Positions 16,778-25,409 of a DNA stretch of 64,000 nt are shown one piece after another. The DNA lies in contig NZ_LZTA01000001.1 of NCBI RefSeq assembly GCF_001665875.1, positions 124,001 to 188,000 on the forward strand. Direction: 5' to 3'. Under the pieces are notes generated by a model that ran no database searches, had not been told where the DNA came from, and saw nothing but the letters and a program-made list of their open reading frames with translations. Origin of the DNA: Mycobacterium sp. 852002-40037_SCH5390672 (GTDB lineage: Bacteria > Actinomycetota > Actinomycetes > Mycobacteriales > Mycobacteriaceae). A program made the position numbers and the translations under genes. Each line of letters starts with the position of its first letter. The first letter of the stretch is position 1.

Positions 16778-17980
16778 ATGACCGTTACCAACGACACCGA
16801 CGTCTACTACGACCCCTACGACGTCAACATCAATGCCAACCCGTATCCGATCTATGCGCGGCTGCGTGAAGAGGCGCCGATCTACTACAACGAGCGCTAC
16901 GACTTCTGGGCACTGTCAAGGCATTCCGATGTCGAACGCGGGTTGGCCAACTGGGAGACCTTCTCCAACAGACGAAGCGACATCCTCGAGCTCGTCCAAT
17001 CGAAATTCGACATGCCCGGCGGTGTGATGATGTTCCAGGATCCGCCGGAGCACTCGCGGCTGCGCGGCCTGATGTCGCGGGTGTTCACCCCCCGCCGGAT
17101 GGCCGACCTCGAGGAGCAGATTCGGCAATACTGCGTGCGGTGTCTGGACCCGCTCGTCGGCGAGCAAGGGTTCGACATCATCGCCGAACTGGCCTCGATG
17201 ATGCCGATGCGCGTGATCGGGATGCTGTTGGGAATCCCGGAGTCCGAACAGATCTCGGTGCGCGACGCCAATGACGCCAACCTGCGCACCAAGCCGGGTG
17301 CGCCGTTGAAGGTTGCCAACGCCGACTCCATCGCCGACGGCCGGATCTATGCCGACTACGTCGAATGGCGCTCCAAAAATCCCTCCGACGACCTGATGAC
17401 GACGCTGCTCAACGTCGAATTCGACGACGAGGGCGGAGTGCACCGAAAGCTGACGCGCAAGGAGGTGCTGCACTACACGCAGGTGGTCGCCGGCGCGGGC
17501 AACGAGACCACCGGCCGGCTGATCGGCTGGCTGGCCAAGGTGCTCGCCGAGCATCCCGATCAGCGCCGCGAGGTCTATGAGGATCGGTCGTTGTTGACCC
17601 GTACCGTCGACGAGACCTTGCGATTCGAACCTACCGGTCCGCACGTCGCGCGTTGGATGGCACAAGATTTCGAGTGTTACGGCACTAGGGTTCCGGCCGG
17701 CAGCGCGATGTTGCTGCTGTTCGGTGCCGCCAATCGCGACCCCCGCCGCTACACCGATCCGGACACCTACAACATCCGTCGCGACAACATCTCGCACATC
17801 ACGTTCGGCAAAGGTGTGCACTACTGTCTGGGCGCCAACCTCGCCCGCCTCGAGGGCCGCGTCGCGTTGGACGAGATTCTCAACCGTTGGCCCGAATGGG
17901 ACATCGATTACGACACCGCGCAATTGGCGTCAACCTCGACCGTCCGTGGCTGGGAGCGGCTGCGGGTGGTGTTGCCCTGA
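16778..17980 (+). CDS. Cytochrome P450
   Basis: 400 residues from the ATG at 16778, preceded by AAGGAA. I-helix motif AGAGNETT, ExxR in DETLRFEP, heme loop FGKGVHYCLGANLARLEGR with the cysteine ligand. It is a soluble class I P450. Co-transcription with the mycofactocin-type SDR suggests hydroxylation of a small lipophilic compound followed or preceded by alcohol oxidation. Its 3' end overlaps the convergent TetR gene by 51 bases. The CYP family and substrate are not recognised. Confidence 0.9.
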   Translation: MTVTNDTDVYYDPYDVNINANPYPIYARLREEAPIYYNERYDFWALSRHSDVERGLANWETFSNRRSDILELVQSKFDMPGGVMMFQDPPEHSRLRGLMSRVFTPRRMADLEEQIRQYCVRCLDPLVGEQGFDIIAELASMMPMRVIGMLLGIPESEQISVRDANDANLRTKPGAPLKVANADSIADGRIYADYVEWRSKNPSDDLMTTLLNVEFDDEGGVHRKLTRKEVLHYTQVVAGAGNETTGRLIGWLAKVLAEHPDQRREVYEDRSLLTRTVDETLRFEPTGPHVARWMAQDFECYGTRVPAGSAMLLLFGAANRDPRRYTDPDTYNIRRDNISHITFGKGVHYCLGANLARLEGRVALDEILNRWPEWDIDYDTAQLASTSTVRGWERLRVVLP

Positions 17981-18574
17981 GAGGCCGGCGCCAGGCGGCA
18001 TCTCGAATCGCTCGATGAGCCGATTGACCATTGCGACGGCCTCTTCATGACCCCCCGTGGCACCCAGCGCTTGTTCCAGGATGAGCATGCGACCGATCGC
18101 TGCGATGATGACCGCGATGCCGGCAGGCGGGAATTGGCTTGTGTCCACGTCATGTTCGCGAACGATGAAGTTCAGCGCGGTGATTTGGGTATCGCGCCAT
18201 CGCTGGAACCAAGCCGCGAGCTCGGCCCTGATCTCCTTGCGGTGGTTGGCAAGTCCCATGAACTCCAGTAGCAGGCGCGTGTCCTTCGGTTCGATCAGCG
18301 TGTCCCAGAAGGCATGTAACGGGCGGTCGGAGGTCAACGCCTGCTTTTGGCGCTCCTGATAGGCGGCAGCCCCGCGACGGAACACGTCCAGATACAGCTC
18401 ATCCATGGTGGGGAAGTAGTAGTGGACCAGTGCCGGTTTGACACCGGCTTGGCTCGCCACCCGCCGCGAGGTAGCAGCGGCGTACCCGTCCTCGACCATG
18501 ATCTGGATCGTCGCGTCGATCAGCATGTCGCGAGTTTTGGAGTCCCGCGCCTTCGGCCGTCGTGGTGCGGTCAT
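17930..18574 (-). CDS. TetR-family regulator of the SDR-P450 operon
   Basis: 214 residues from the ATG at 18574 (MTAPRRPKARDSKTRD). The helix-turn-helix is at about residues 27-55 (AATSRRVASQAGVKPALVHYYFP). The gene is convergent with the P450 and overlaps it by 51 bases. A 15-of-16 palindrome lies 42 bases upstream of its start, matching the palindrome before the SDR. The simplest reading is a repressor that controls itself and the SDR-P450 promoter and is released by a pathway compound. Confidence 0.85.
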   Translation of the reverse strand: MTAPRRPKARDSKTRDMLIDATIQIMVEDGYAAATSRRVASQAGVKPALVHYYFPTMDELYLDVFRRGAAAYQERQKQALTSDRPLHAFWDTLIEPKDTRLLLEFMGLANHRKEIRAELAAWFQRWRDTQITALNFIVREHDVDTSQFPPAGIAVIIAAIGRMLILEQALGATGGHEEAVAMVNRLIERFEMPPGAGLSGQHHPQPLPATDGRG

Positions 18575-18615
18575 GATGTGGGTCTTTCCGGCAAACGGAT
18601 ACTGACAGCCAGGGA

Positions 18616-18631
18616 TTGGGCAATCGCCCAA
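18616..18631. promoter_or_regulatory. Second TetR operator copy, upstream of the tetR gene
   Basis: ttgggcaatcgcccaa matches the core of the palindrome at 15893-15912 except for one base (a for g) and is itself symmetric apart from that position. It lies 42-57 bases upstream of the TetR start on the minus strand, an ordinary place for an autoregulatory operator. Confidence 0.65.
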
Positions 18632-18723
18632 AAGTCTAGCCCACGATGGACCGTCCACGATTAGGAAGTCGTGCGAGCGGGCAATCGAGTTGCCGATGCC
18701 CGATCCACAGACTAGGAACGCGC

Positions 18724-19128
18724 GTGGCCCCCAACTTCAAGGACGTTATCCAATCCAAGTACTTGCTGTTGACGACATTCACCAAGGATGGGCGTCCGAA
18801 ACCGACACCGATCTGGGGCGTGCCCGACGGCGACGACAAGCTGTTGGTGATCACCGACGACGGGTCGTGGAAAACCAAGCGGATCAACAACACTCCCAGG
18901 GTGACGATCGCCAAGAGCGCGGTGCTGGGCAAACCCAAGAGCGAAGAGGTCGAAGCCGTCGCCCGGGTGCTGCCGAAATCCGAGACACGACGCGTCTACA
19001 ACGCCGTCCTCAGGCGGTACTGGTATCACGCGCCGTGGTTCTACGTGCACTCGATCGTCCGCGGCGGCATCGACAAGGTGCACGTCGGCCTGGAGATCAA
19101 GCCCGCCGCTAGGACGCAGCGCGGCTAG
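18724..19128 (+). CDS. PPOX-class (probably F420-dependent) oxidoreductase
   Basis: 134 residues from the GTG at 18724 (APNFKDVIQSKYLLLTTFTKDG), with AGGA a few bases upstream. The split-barrel flavin-binding fold is visible in the N-terminal strands (LLTTFTKDGRPKPTPIWGV, KTKRINNTPRVTIA). Members of this family use F420 or FMN to reduce diverse substrates. An upstream start at 18646 would add a low-complexity leader and is rejected. It is convergent with the epimerase gene, with a four-base overlap. Confidence 0.75.
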   Translation: MAPNFKDVIQSKYLLLTTFTKDGRPKPTPIWGVPDGDDKLLVITDDGSWKTKRINNTPRVTIAKSAVLGKPKSEEVEAVARVLPKSETRRVYNAVLRRYWYHAPWFYVHSIVRGGIDKVHVGLEIKPAARTQRG

Positions 19129-20111
19129 CCGCTTTCGGCGCGAATGGCCGCGAAGGTATCCGCCACGGTCTCCTGCGGTTCCCGATAGGTGATGCCGAGT
19201 TCTCGTTCACTCGGGGAATCGTCGGAGGCCGGCATCTGCGTGTAGTACTGCATCCCCGCCCAGGTGAACGGCGTCTCGAAGGGCAGGAAACGGTTCGCTC
19301 GATCCAGCACCGCGCCCGCAACGCGCAATGCGGTATCCGGGATGGGGACGGCGACCATCGGCGTCCCGGCCACCTGGCCAAGCAGGTTGGCAAGGTCGGC
19401 CGCGGGCACCCGGTGACCACCGGCGGTGTAGCGGCGCGGTCCGCGGCCGGGCTCCAGCAATGCCGCGTGCAACGAGGCCAGGTCGCGGACGTCGACGATC
19501 AGCCACGCGGCGCTGCGCCCCGGGATCGCATGCATCTGCACGGCCGCGCGCACGCCTTCGCCGGCCTCACCGAACTGATCGCCGACCGGTGGGCCGAGCA
19601 CCATGCCCGGATAGGTGATGTTGACCGGCGCACCCGCATCCTGCAGGCCCCGAGCATAGATCTCGACCTGCGCCTTGGAGGTTCCGTAGCCGTCCGCGCC
19701 GCCCACTACCGGCAGGTCGGCGGTGAGCGTCTCCAGATCGGGATGGAACAGCGCGGTGAAGCTGGATACGTGGACGATGGGATCCAGCCCGAGCTCGACG
19801 GACTGACCCAAAACATTCTGAGCGCCTTGCATATTGGTGGCCAGCATCATGGCCGTCTGGCGCGGGTCGGTGGCGACCAGCGCGGCACTGTGCACGACGG
19901 CGTCGCACCCCTGCAACGCCGAGCGCACCGCGACGCGGTCGGTGATGTCGGCGACGGCGAAGTCCGAGACGTCGACCCCCAGCTTGGCGACGGTGGTCGG
20001 CAGCTTGTCGGGGTTTCGGACGAGAAACCTGACGGAGTGCCCCGCATCGGAGATGGCCTTGGCGGTCCACCCGCCGACAAATCCCGTACCGCCCGTGATC
20101 AGAACCCGCAT
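19125..20111 (-). CDS. NAD-dependent epimerase/dehydratase family protein
   Basis: 328 residues from the ATG at 20111. The extended-SDR cofactor motif TGGTGFVGG is at the N-terminus; the middle contains VHVSSFTALF and the catalytic-type YGTSK. Members act on nucleotide sugars, steroids or other alcohols. The upstream TTG at 20126 is possible but the ATG has GAGG at good spacing. It lies beside a cutinase gene, the same neighbour order that I recall for Rv3725 and Rv3724 (cut5) of M. tuberculosis. Confidence 0.8.
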   Translation of the reverse strand: MRVLITGGTGFVGGWTAKAISDAGHSVRFLVRNPDKLPTTVAKLGVDVSDFAVADITDRVAVRSALQGCDAVVHSAALVATDPRQTAMMLATNMQGAQNVLGQSVELGLDPIVHVSSFTALFHPDLETLTADLPVVGGADGYGTSKAQVEIYARGLQDAGAPVNITYPGMVLGPPVGDQFGEAGEGVRAAVQMHAIPGRSAAWLIVDVRDLASLHAALLEPGRGPRRYTAGGHRVPAADLANLLGQVAGTPMVAVPIPDTALRVAGAVLDRANRFLPFETPFTWAGMQYYTQMPASDDSPSERELGITYREPQETVADTFAAIRAESG

Positions 20112-20138
20112 GGCCTCATTCTGCAAGACCGCAAAAAC

Positions 20139-20861
20139 CTACAGGGGGCTGGAGGCGAAGTTGGCAGCCTGGTTTGTCATGCCGTTAACCGGATAGGACG
20201 TGTGAGCGGCGAAGTCGTTGCCGCCGCCGTTGCCGCAGACCGGGTCGCCCTGCGCGCACAACTCGAGGGTCTTGGGCTGATACAGCGGCCCGATGGTCAG
20301 CGGCGGTGCGTTGTACTTCTGCAGGAATTGACCCGACGGCGTCCCGAACAGCGTCACGGCGGCGACGTGCTTCGCGACGTCCGGCGGCATCGGTGGGGGC
20401 ACCGCGGATGCGGGCACGCCCGGCGGCACGGCCGCCGAGGTGGTGTATCCCGCGACGGCAGCACCCTGCGAGTAGCCGCCGAGCACCTCTTTGGTGCTGG
20501 GGCAATTCACCGCCATTGACTCGATGTGTGAACTGGCGTCCCGGATGCCGTCGATGACGGTCAACGGAAAGTCGGGGTTCGAAAAGTCCGTGCTGGCAGG
20601 GTAATTGACCGAATACACGGTCAGTGACCTGCCGCCGATCTGTGAGCGCAACGCGTCGACGAACGGCTGACCGATCCCGCCGACACCGGGCGCTTCACCG
20701 GATCCCCGGGCAAAAACGACCTCGACGTCGGGGCAGGGCCCGGCCGCCGCGGGCGGCGCGGGCGCGCTCGAAACCAGCGAACCCGCCACCGCAGCCGCGG
20801 ACAGCATGCAGACCGGCAATCGGCGCGTGGACACGACAGCCGACAGCTTGCGAAAGCGCAT
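20139..20861 (-). CDS. Secreted cutinase-family serine esterase
   Basis: 240 residues. Signal peptide with a hydrophobic stretch (VCMLSAAAVAGSLVSSA) ending near residue 40. The serine nucleophile elbow is GGYSQGAA; the acid is in CAQGDPVCG and the base in AAHTSYPVNG. Cysteines near GPCPDVEV and the acid loop match cutinase disulfides. Mycobacterial cutinase-like proteins hydrolyse lipid esters or phospholipids at or outside the envelope. The ATG shares one base with the TAA of the upstream CsbD gene, so translation is coupled. Position suggests an intact counterpart of cut5, which is split in M. tuberculosis. Confidence 0.85.
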   Translation of the reverse strand: MRFRKLSAVVSTRRLPVCMLSAAAVAGSLVSSAPAPPAAAGPCPDVEVVFARGSGEAPGVGGIGQPFVDALRSQIGGRSLTVYSVNYPASTDFSNPDFPLTVIDGIRDASSHIESMAVNCPSTKEVLGGYSQGAAVAGYTTSAAVPPGVPASAVPPPMPPDVAKHVAAVTLFGTPSGQFLQKYNAPPLTIGPLYQPKTLELCAQGDPVCGNGGGNDFAAHTSYPVNGMTNQAANFASSPL

Positions 20862-21034
20862 TACTTTTTGAAGGCGTCCTTCACCTTTTCGCCGGCGTCC
20901 TTCAGGCTGGACTTCGCCTGGTCGGCCCTGCCCTCGTCCCTGGTGTCGTGGTCTCCGGTCGCCTTGCCGATGGTCTCCTTGGCCCGGCCACCCAGGTCCT
21001 CGATCTTGTTCTTCAGCTTGTCTTCGTTGCTCAT
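20861..21034 (-). CDS. CsbD-family small stress protein
   Basis: 57 residues from the ATG at 21034 (MSNEDKLKNKIEDLGGRAKE). Hydrophilic, lysine- and aspartate-rich, helical, with the repeated KxKxxDxxG pattern of CsbD proteins. Members are induced by general stress (sigma-B type) in several bacteria but have no known biochemical activity. The stop overlaps the cutinase start by one base, an unusual coupling of a cytoplasmic stress peptide with a secreted esterase. Confidence 0.8.
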   Translation of the reverse strand: MSNEDKLKNKIEDLGGRAKETIGKATGDHDTRDEGRADQAKSSLKDAGEKVKDAFKK

Positions 21035-21094
21035 GCCGCTGTGGCTACCCAGCAATGGGAGATATCAAAACTCCCGGCCTGTCATCATGGACGT

Positions 21095-21253
21095 GTGAGC
21101 ACCGCAATCGTGGTGGCAGTAGTGGCCGGGTTGATGCTGCTCGGCATCGGCATGGTGGTCAATCAACTGATGCGGCTCAAGCGGTATTTGAGAGACTCGA
21201 CCACCGATGAACCCCCCATTCTGAAACCCGAGCCCCCGCAGCATTCCGGCTGA
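21095..21253 (+). CDS. 52-residue single-pass membrane protein
   Basis: From the GTG at 21095 the peptide starts MSTAIVVAVVAGLMLLGIGM, a clear transmembrane helix, followed by a basic segment (RLKRYLRD) and a proline/glutamate-rich tail (PPILKPEPPQHSG). It is divergent from csbD, 60 bases apart. No family is recognised. The hydrophobic helix with positive residues on one side argues for a real membrane peptide. Confidence 0.5.
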   Translation: MSTAIVVAVVAGLMLLGIGMVVNQLMRLKRYLRDSTTDEPPILKPEPPQHSG

Positions 21254-21455
21254 TAGCTTCCTCCTGGTGAACGCGCGAGGCGTCGCGACGCAGTGACGCC
21301 GTCGAACCTGCTGGTCACCGACGATGGCTTGCCACCCGATGTGCCCGAGGCTGACGACCCGTCGGCATGAGCCGCAGGGATGCCGAGCGGCCGGCTCAAA
21401 ATCCCCGACGTCATCGCGATTGCAATGCTGAGGATGCGAATGATGAAGCGCGCAC

Positions 21456-22523
21456 TCACCGATCAATGCTGACATGCGCGTTGCCGCGCGGCAGTGTCAG
21501 CGGAAGGTCGGCGTAGGTGGCGATTCCGGGCGCCGCGGCGACGACGGCGGCGATCCCGTTGATGGCGGGGACCGCCGTCATGATGTGGCCGAGGTCCATG
21601 AACTCCTCGAGCGTCGTGGCCTCGAAGTACGGCGGTGGAAGGAAGCCGACCTTGGTCGTGACCGTCGGTTGCCCGTCGACCTGGATGACCCAGCCGTCCT
21701 GCTCGATCTGCCAGTCGGGATCGAGGGTCTGGCCCTTTTTCCACCGGACGTTGAGGTCGATGAGTGTCTTGCCGTTGACGATGCCCTGCCAGCTGATGTA
21801 GGTCCCCGCGACGTGTCCCGCGGGGATGGTCCAGGACGCCATGACGAGGTCCTCGGTGGTCTGGGCGAACTCGGCGACGCAGCGCACCTCGTCGAGTTCG
21901 ACGCCCAGGGCGTCGCCCACCAGCCGGACGGCCTCGCCGAAGATGGCGGTGCCCTTGGCGGCCATGGCCGGCAGGTCGGGATGGTCGATCGGCTGGCCGA
22001 AGCCGACGGGCTTCTCGGTCTCCGGCGAGTCATAGAAGGTGGTGTCGGCGGCCTCGTTGACGGTGACCTTGTCGATCCGGTTGCAGACCATGGCCGACAC
22101 GATGGCCAGCAGTTCGGCGAAGCCCGGGCTGACGCCGGACCCGAAGATCGTGGAGCCACCCTTCTCGCAGGCCTCCAAGATGCGGTCGCGGCCCTCGCCG
22201 AGGTTGTGCCCGGTGATGAACGAGGCCGTGGTCACCACGTTGACGCCGGCGGACAGGATGCGGACCAATTCGTCGACGTTGATCCACATCGGGTTGTAGA
22301 CCACGCAGTCGGGCTTGAGCGCCAGCAGCTCGTCGATGTCGTTGGTGGCCGCGACACCGATTGGCGGAATCCCGACGAGTTCGCCGGCGTCGCGCCCGGC
22401 CTTCTCTGGTGACCAGGCGTAGCAGCCCACCAATTCCAGGGTGGGGTTGGTGACGATCGATTTCAGCGAGCTCTTGCCGACGTTGCCGGTGTTCCATTGA
22501 ACGACTCGATAGGTGTTGGGCAC
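21456..22523 (-). CDS. Dihydrodipicolinate-reductase-like oxidoreductase
   Basis: 355 residues from the GTG at 22523 (MPNTYRVVQWNTGNVGKSSL). The Rossmann motif QWNTGNVGKSS and the segment VVYNPMWINVDELVRIL are typical of the mycobacterial DapB-N-like family. It is a paralogue of the protein at 1976-3061. A longer reading to 22724 adds an arginine/glycine-rich leader without coding character. The substrate is unknown; family members are often labelled NAD(P)H-dependent amine dehydrogenases. Confidence 0.75.
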   Translation of the reverse strand: MPNTYRVVQWNTGNVGKSSLKSIVTNPTLELVGCYAWSPEKAGRDAGELVGIPPIGVAATNDIDELLALKPDCVVYNPMWINVDELVRILSAGVNVVTTASFITGHNLGEGRDRILEACEKGGSTIFGSGVSPGFAELLAIVSAMVCNRIDKVTVNEAADTTFYDSPETEKPVGFGQPIDHPDLPAMAAKGTAIFGEAVRLVGDALGVELDEVRCVAEFAQTTEDLVMASWTIPAGHVAGTYISWQGIVNGKTLIDLNVRWKKGQTLDPDWQIEQDGWVIQVDGQPTVTTKVGFLPPPYFEATTLEEFMDLGHIMTAVPAINGIAAVVAAAPGIATYADLPLTLPRGNAHVSIDR

Positions 22524-22561
22524 TCGCTCAGCATAGGGAATGACCGGGGTTCTTAGTAGGC

Positions 22562-23701
22562 CTAATAGGCAGATTCTGAGGCCAATATCTCGGCGAGGAA
22601 GGCCTCCCGCGGCGGCAGGTCCAGCCGGGTGCGCGCCCACCGCCGTACCCGCTCCCGGGTTTCGGGGGATTCCGTCGTTTCGGCGCCTACCAGAACCGAT
22701 GTGGCCGACCAGTCGCGGTCCCACGCCGCCGTCTCCGCGAGGGCGCGCCGCTGGCCGTCTTCCAGTGGGAGGGTCGCGCGGCCGGTCGCGTCCAGGGCGC
22801 CGGTGCCCTCGACGGCCGCAGAACGCAGCCGCACCGTGATACCGGTAGCCGGGTCCGGCCCGATGACGGCCGCCCGCACGACGGCGACGACGGTCGCGCC
22901 CCTGGCCTCGACGCTCCAGTCGACGGTGTTCTCGGCCGCATCGAAGATCGCGGGAGGTACCCCACTCCAGGCGATCGACGCAACACCCCGGGCTATCTCG
23001 CCCGCGCCACGCGGACCGCCATCCGCGCCGGCGGCCAGCGCGTAGTCGTCACGGCGGCCGCTCGGTGGCGCCAGGGCCGGGCTCGAATCATCAACTGCTG
23101 CAACCAATTCTGTCCAGTATTCGCCCTCTGTGCCGATCTCGTCGGCGAGTCCGGCGCCGGCGCGCACCAAGTCCACTACTCGCGGATCGTCGCTGCGCAG
23201 ATGACCGATCAGGGCGGCGGCGTGCGGCGTGAGCAGCCCGGCCACGTCCGAATCCAGCGTGTCGTCGGGAAAGAAGTTTTGCGCGCCGACGGTCAGCAAC
23301 GCGACTTCGACGTCAAGCAGCGCACGGTCCAAGCCGGCGATGCCGTCCCGTCTGCTCGCGGGCCACCACCGGCGCAGCCAATGGCCGATGGCCAGCCTGC
23401 GCAGCGGGGCGACCGAACCCGGCAGGAGATCGACGCCGGTGAGCTCGATGCTGTCCGGCTGGCCGGCCGAGCCGTCCACGGCCGATACCAGCGCGACATG
23501 TCCGGCCTCGCCGAGCACCCGCCACAACCAGTCCGCACGCGATACATCGGTGAACGTGACGTGCGGCGCCGCATCTTGGGGATCGTCCACCAGCCAGGAC
23601 AGCACCGCGCCGCTGACTTCCAGCACGGTGGCCAATGGCGTTGCAGCCGTGGAGTTCACGGGACCGGTGCTCCAAAGCCCGGCATCGGCGACCAGTCTCA
23701 T
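22562..23701 (-). CDS. Hypothetical protein, 379 aa, downstream partner in the CHAT-TPR block
   Basis: 379 residues, acidic and alanine-rich, without signal peptide or membrane segment. I recognise no domain. The middle is helical (LDRALLDVEVALLTVGAQNFFPDD, AALIGHLRSDDPRVVDLVRAG). The C-terminal third is beta-rich (ATVVAVVRAAVIGPDPATGITVRLRSAAV), followed by an arginine-rich helix. The start overlaps the stop of the 23698-25023 gene by four bases, so the two are a coupled pair and their products probably act together. Confidence 0.6.
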   Translation of the reverse strand: MRLVADAGLWSTGPVNSTAATPLATVLEVSGAVLSWLVDDPQDAAPHVTFTDVSRADWLWRVLGEAGHVALVSAVDGSAGQPDSIELTGVDLLPGSVAPLRRLAIGHWLRRWWPASRRDGIAGLDRALLDVEVALLTVGAQNFFPDDTLDSDVAGLLTPHAAALIGHLRSDDPRVVDLVRAGAGLADEIGTEGEYWTELVAAVDDSSPALAPPSGRRDDYALAAGADGGPRGAGEIARGVASIAWSGVPPAIFDAAENTVDWSVEARGATVVAVVRAAVIGPDPATGITVRLRSAAVEGTGALDATGRATLPLEDGQRRALAETAAWDRDWSATSVLVGAETTESPETRERVRRWARTRLDLPPREAFLAEILASESAY

Positions 23702-25023
23702 CCGGCCACCTGCAATTCCAGCATCGCCTTGATCCGTTGCCGGTGGTCGAGGCTGACCGAGCGCGCCACCCCGTCAAGCAGGGCCCGCACGTCATCGACG
23801 TCGTCACAGCGTTCCTGCCAGACGTCACGCCCGTGCAGCCGCGCCCACAGTCGGCTCAGGTAGGGCTGCGCGTAGGCGGCGAGGTCGTCGACCACTTGGC
23901 GTTGGCGTGGATGAATCGGGCCGTTCTCGGCCAGATAGCGGCGGGCATGCAACACGTAGGCTTCCTTGCGAAGCCGCGCCTGGATTTGCGTTGCCAGGTC
24001 GTAGCGGCACGAAGCGGACGGGTCCAGCGGAGCCAGCTGGACCGCGACCTCGATGCCCGCCACCAGTGTGGCCTGCTTGTCCTCGGCCAGCAGCCCCCAC
24101 GGCGCGCAAGACCGGTCGACCTCTTCCTCACACAGCAAAGGGATTTCGGGCAAGGCGTCGCGATCCAGTGCGCGGCGCAGGGTTGCGCGCACCCGGTCCA
24201 CCACGCTGCGATCGAGCGGACGGTCACCCTCGAAACTTCGTGAGATTGCCGGAGCGCGTTGCGGCGCAACCGAACTCAAACCAAGTTCGACGATCGACCA
24301 TGGCAGTCGGGTGGCATCGGTGTGGGCCAGCGCGCCCAAGTTGTACGGGGTGGAGTCGGTGATCATCGCCGACCAGGCGCGTTGACGTGCCGCCGCGGCG
24401 CCATGGCTGCCGGCCGGCCCGAACACCGTGTCGAGCTCGGCGCGGAACGGGTCAATGGCGGCTCCGCCCGCACGGACGTCGCCCCAACTGCGTTCCAACT
24501 GCTCGGCCAGCGTGGCAACGACACCGGCCTCCGCCACGTATCGATGCAAAACCTCGCTCGCGGTGCGATCGCGATCCCGGTGGATCTCGCCGAGCACCCG
24601 CGCCGAGGTCTCGTAATCCTGCGGCGTCGGTGGGCCTTTCGTCACGGCGAGTTCGAAGCAGACCGGGAAATACAGTTCCTGGGCGTTCCCGGTGCGAATC
24701 CGCTGTCTGCGGCGCTCCAGCTTGAGTGCCTCGAACCAGGCTGCGGTCGAGCGTAATTCGAAACCGCTGCCGGTGATGAGCTCGTGCATGGCCGCGGCCG
24801 TCTCGGGCGCAACGACCGGGGCCGAATACGCGGGGTTGGATCGTAGTCGCAGGACCAACGGGTCGAGGATGCGTTTGACGGTCCGGCTCAGGGGGCCGCC
24901 GTCGTCACCGCTGAGCACCTCCACGCCCGGACCGATGGCCCGCCACGCCTCCTCGATCACCAACCGGCGCGGATGGCCCACCGCCTCACCCAGGGCGGTC
25001 GCTACCTGCGGATCGGCGCTCAT
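23698..25023 (-). CDS. Hypothetical protein, 441 aa, coupled to the 379-aa protein
   Basis: 441 residues from the ATG at 25023 (MSADPQVATALGEAVG). Mostly helical, rich in Arg, Glu and Ala, with no recognised domain. Notable blocks are LYFPVCFELAVTKGPPTPQ, LLCEEEVDRSCAPWGLLAED and LATQIQARLRKEAYVLHARRYL. A scaffold or sensor role is possible but not shown. It lies downstream of the CHAT gene on the same strand, separated by the small opposite-strand gene at 25107-25406, and ends with an ATGA overlap into the 379-aa gene. Confidence 0.6.
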   Translation of the reverse strand: MSADPQVATALGEAVGHPRRLVIEEAWRAIGPGVEVLSGDDGGPLSRTVKRILDPLVLRLRSNPAYSAPVVAPETAAAMHELITGSGFELRSTAAWFEALKLERRRQRIRTGNAQELYFPVCFELAVTKGPPTPQDYETSARVLGEIHRDRDRTASEVLHRYVAEAGVVATLAEQLERSWGDVRAGGAAIDPFRAELDTVFGPAGSHGAAAARQRAWSAMITDSTPYNLGALAHTDATRLPWSIVELGLSSVAPQRAPAISRSFEGDRPLDRSVVDRVRATLRRALDRDALPEIPLLCEEEVDRSCAPWGLLAEDKQATLVAGIEVAVQLAPLDPSASCRYDLATQIQARLRKEAYVLHARRYLAENGPIHPRQRQVVDDLAAYAQPYLSRLWARLHGRDVWQERCDDVDDVRALLDGVARSVSLDHRQRIKAMLELQVAG

Positions 25024-25106
25024 CTGCACAGGATAGGGCCATCGCAAAGTTTGCGGCAGCCATAAAGTTGGGTTCGGTAGCCGGCGCGCGGCCGGACCCT
25101 GATCGC

Positions 25107-25406
25107 ATGAACAAGCTGATGCTGCTGGCCGACTGGCTCAGGTCCCGCCGCCGCCATGATGCGCGGAACCGGACCGTCGGCGTCGGCACCGTGCGCAAGG
25201 TCAAGCGTCAGGTCTTCATCGAGGTGGTGGCCGTCTCGGGGGAGACGTTCGTCGGCAAACTGGCGCGATGCGACGGCGGGCCGGACCTGTCTGTGCTGCG
25301 GCCGGGCCTGGTCGTGCTGGTGGCCTTCGATCCGACGGCCCGGCAGGAGCTTTCGCTGCCCGACGATGTGCTCGCCGTCCACGCGGCCTGGGTGGCATCC
25401 CTGTGA
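25107..25406 (+). CDS. 99-aa beta-rich hypothetical protein between the CHAT and 441-aa genes
   Basis: 99 residues from the ATG at 25107. A basic helix (WLRSRRRHDARNRT) is followed by about 65 residues of alternating hydrophobic strands (VGVGTVRKVKRQVFIEVVAV, FVGKLARCDG, LVVLVAFDPT, ELSLPDDVLAVHAA), resembling a small barrel. It is divergent from the 441-aa gene and ends 3 bases before the convergent CHAT gene. No family is recognised. Being the only plus-strand gene in the block, it could be a regulator or an inhibitor, but this is speculation. Confidence 0.5.
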   Translation: MNKLMLLADWLRSRRRHDARNRTVGVGTVRKVKRQVFIEVVAVSGETFVGKLARCDGGPDLSVLRPGLVVLVAFDPTARQELSLPDDVLAVHAAWVASL

Positions 25407-25409
25407 GCG

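Noticed and set aside
21294..21371. 25-codon frame MTPSNLLVTDDGLPPDVPEA
   Set aside because: The codon pattern is protein-like but there is no ribosome site and no recognised family; may be a remnant, too weak to list as a gene.
21163..21459. Minus-strand frame with a signal-peptide-like start (MSARFIIRILSIAIAMTSG)
   Set aside because: Only the first 30 residues look like a signal peptide; the rest is antisense to the small membrane protein gene and Ser/Arg-rich. There is no ribosome site.
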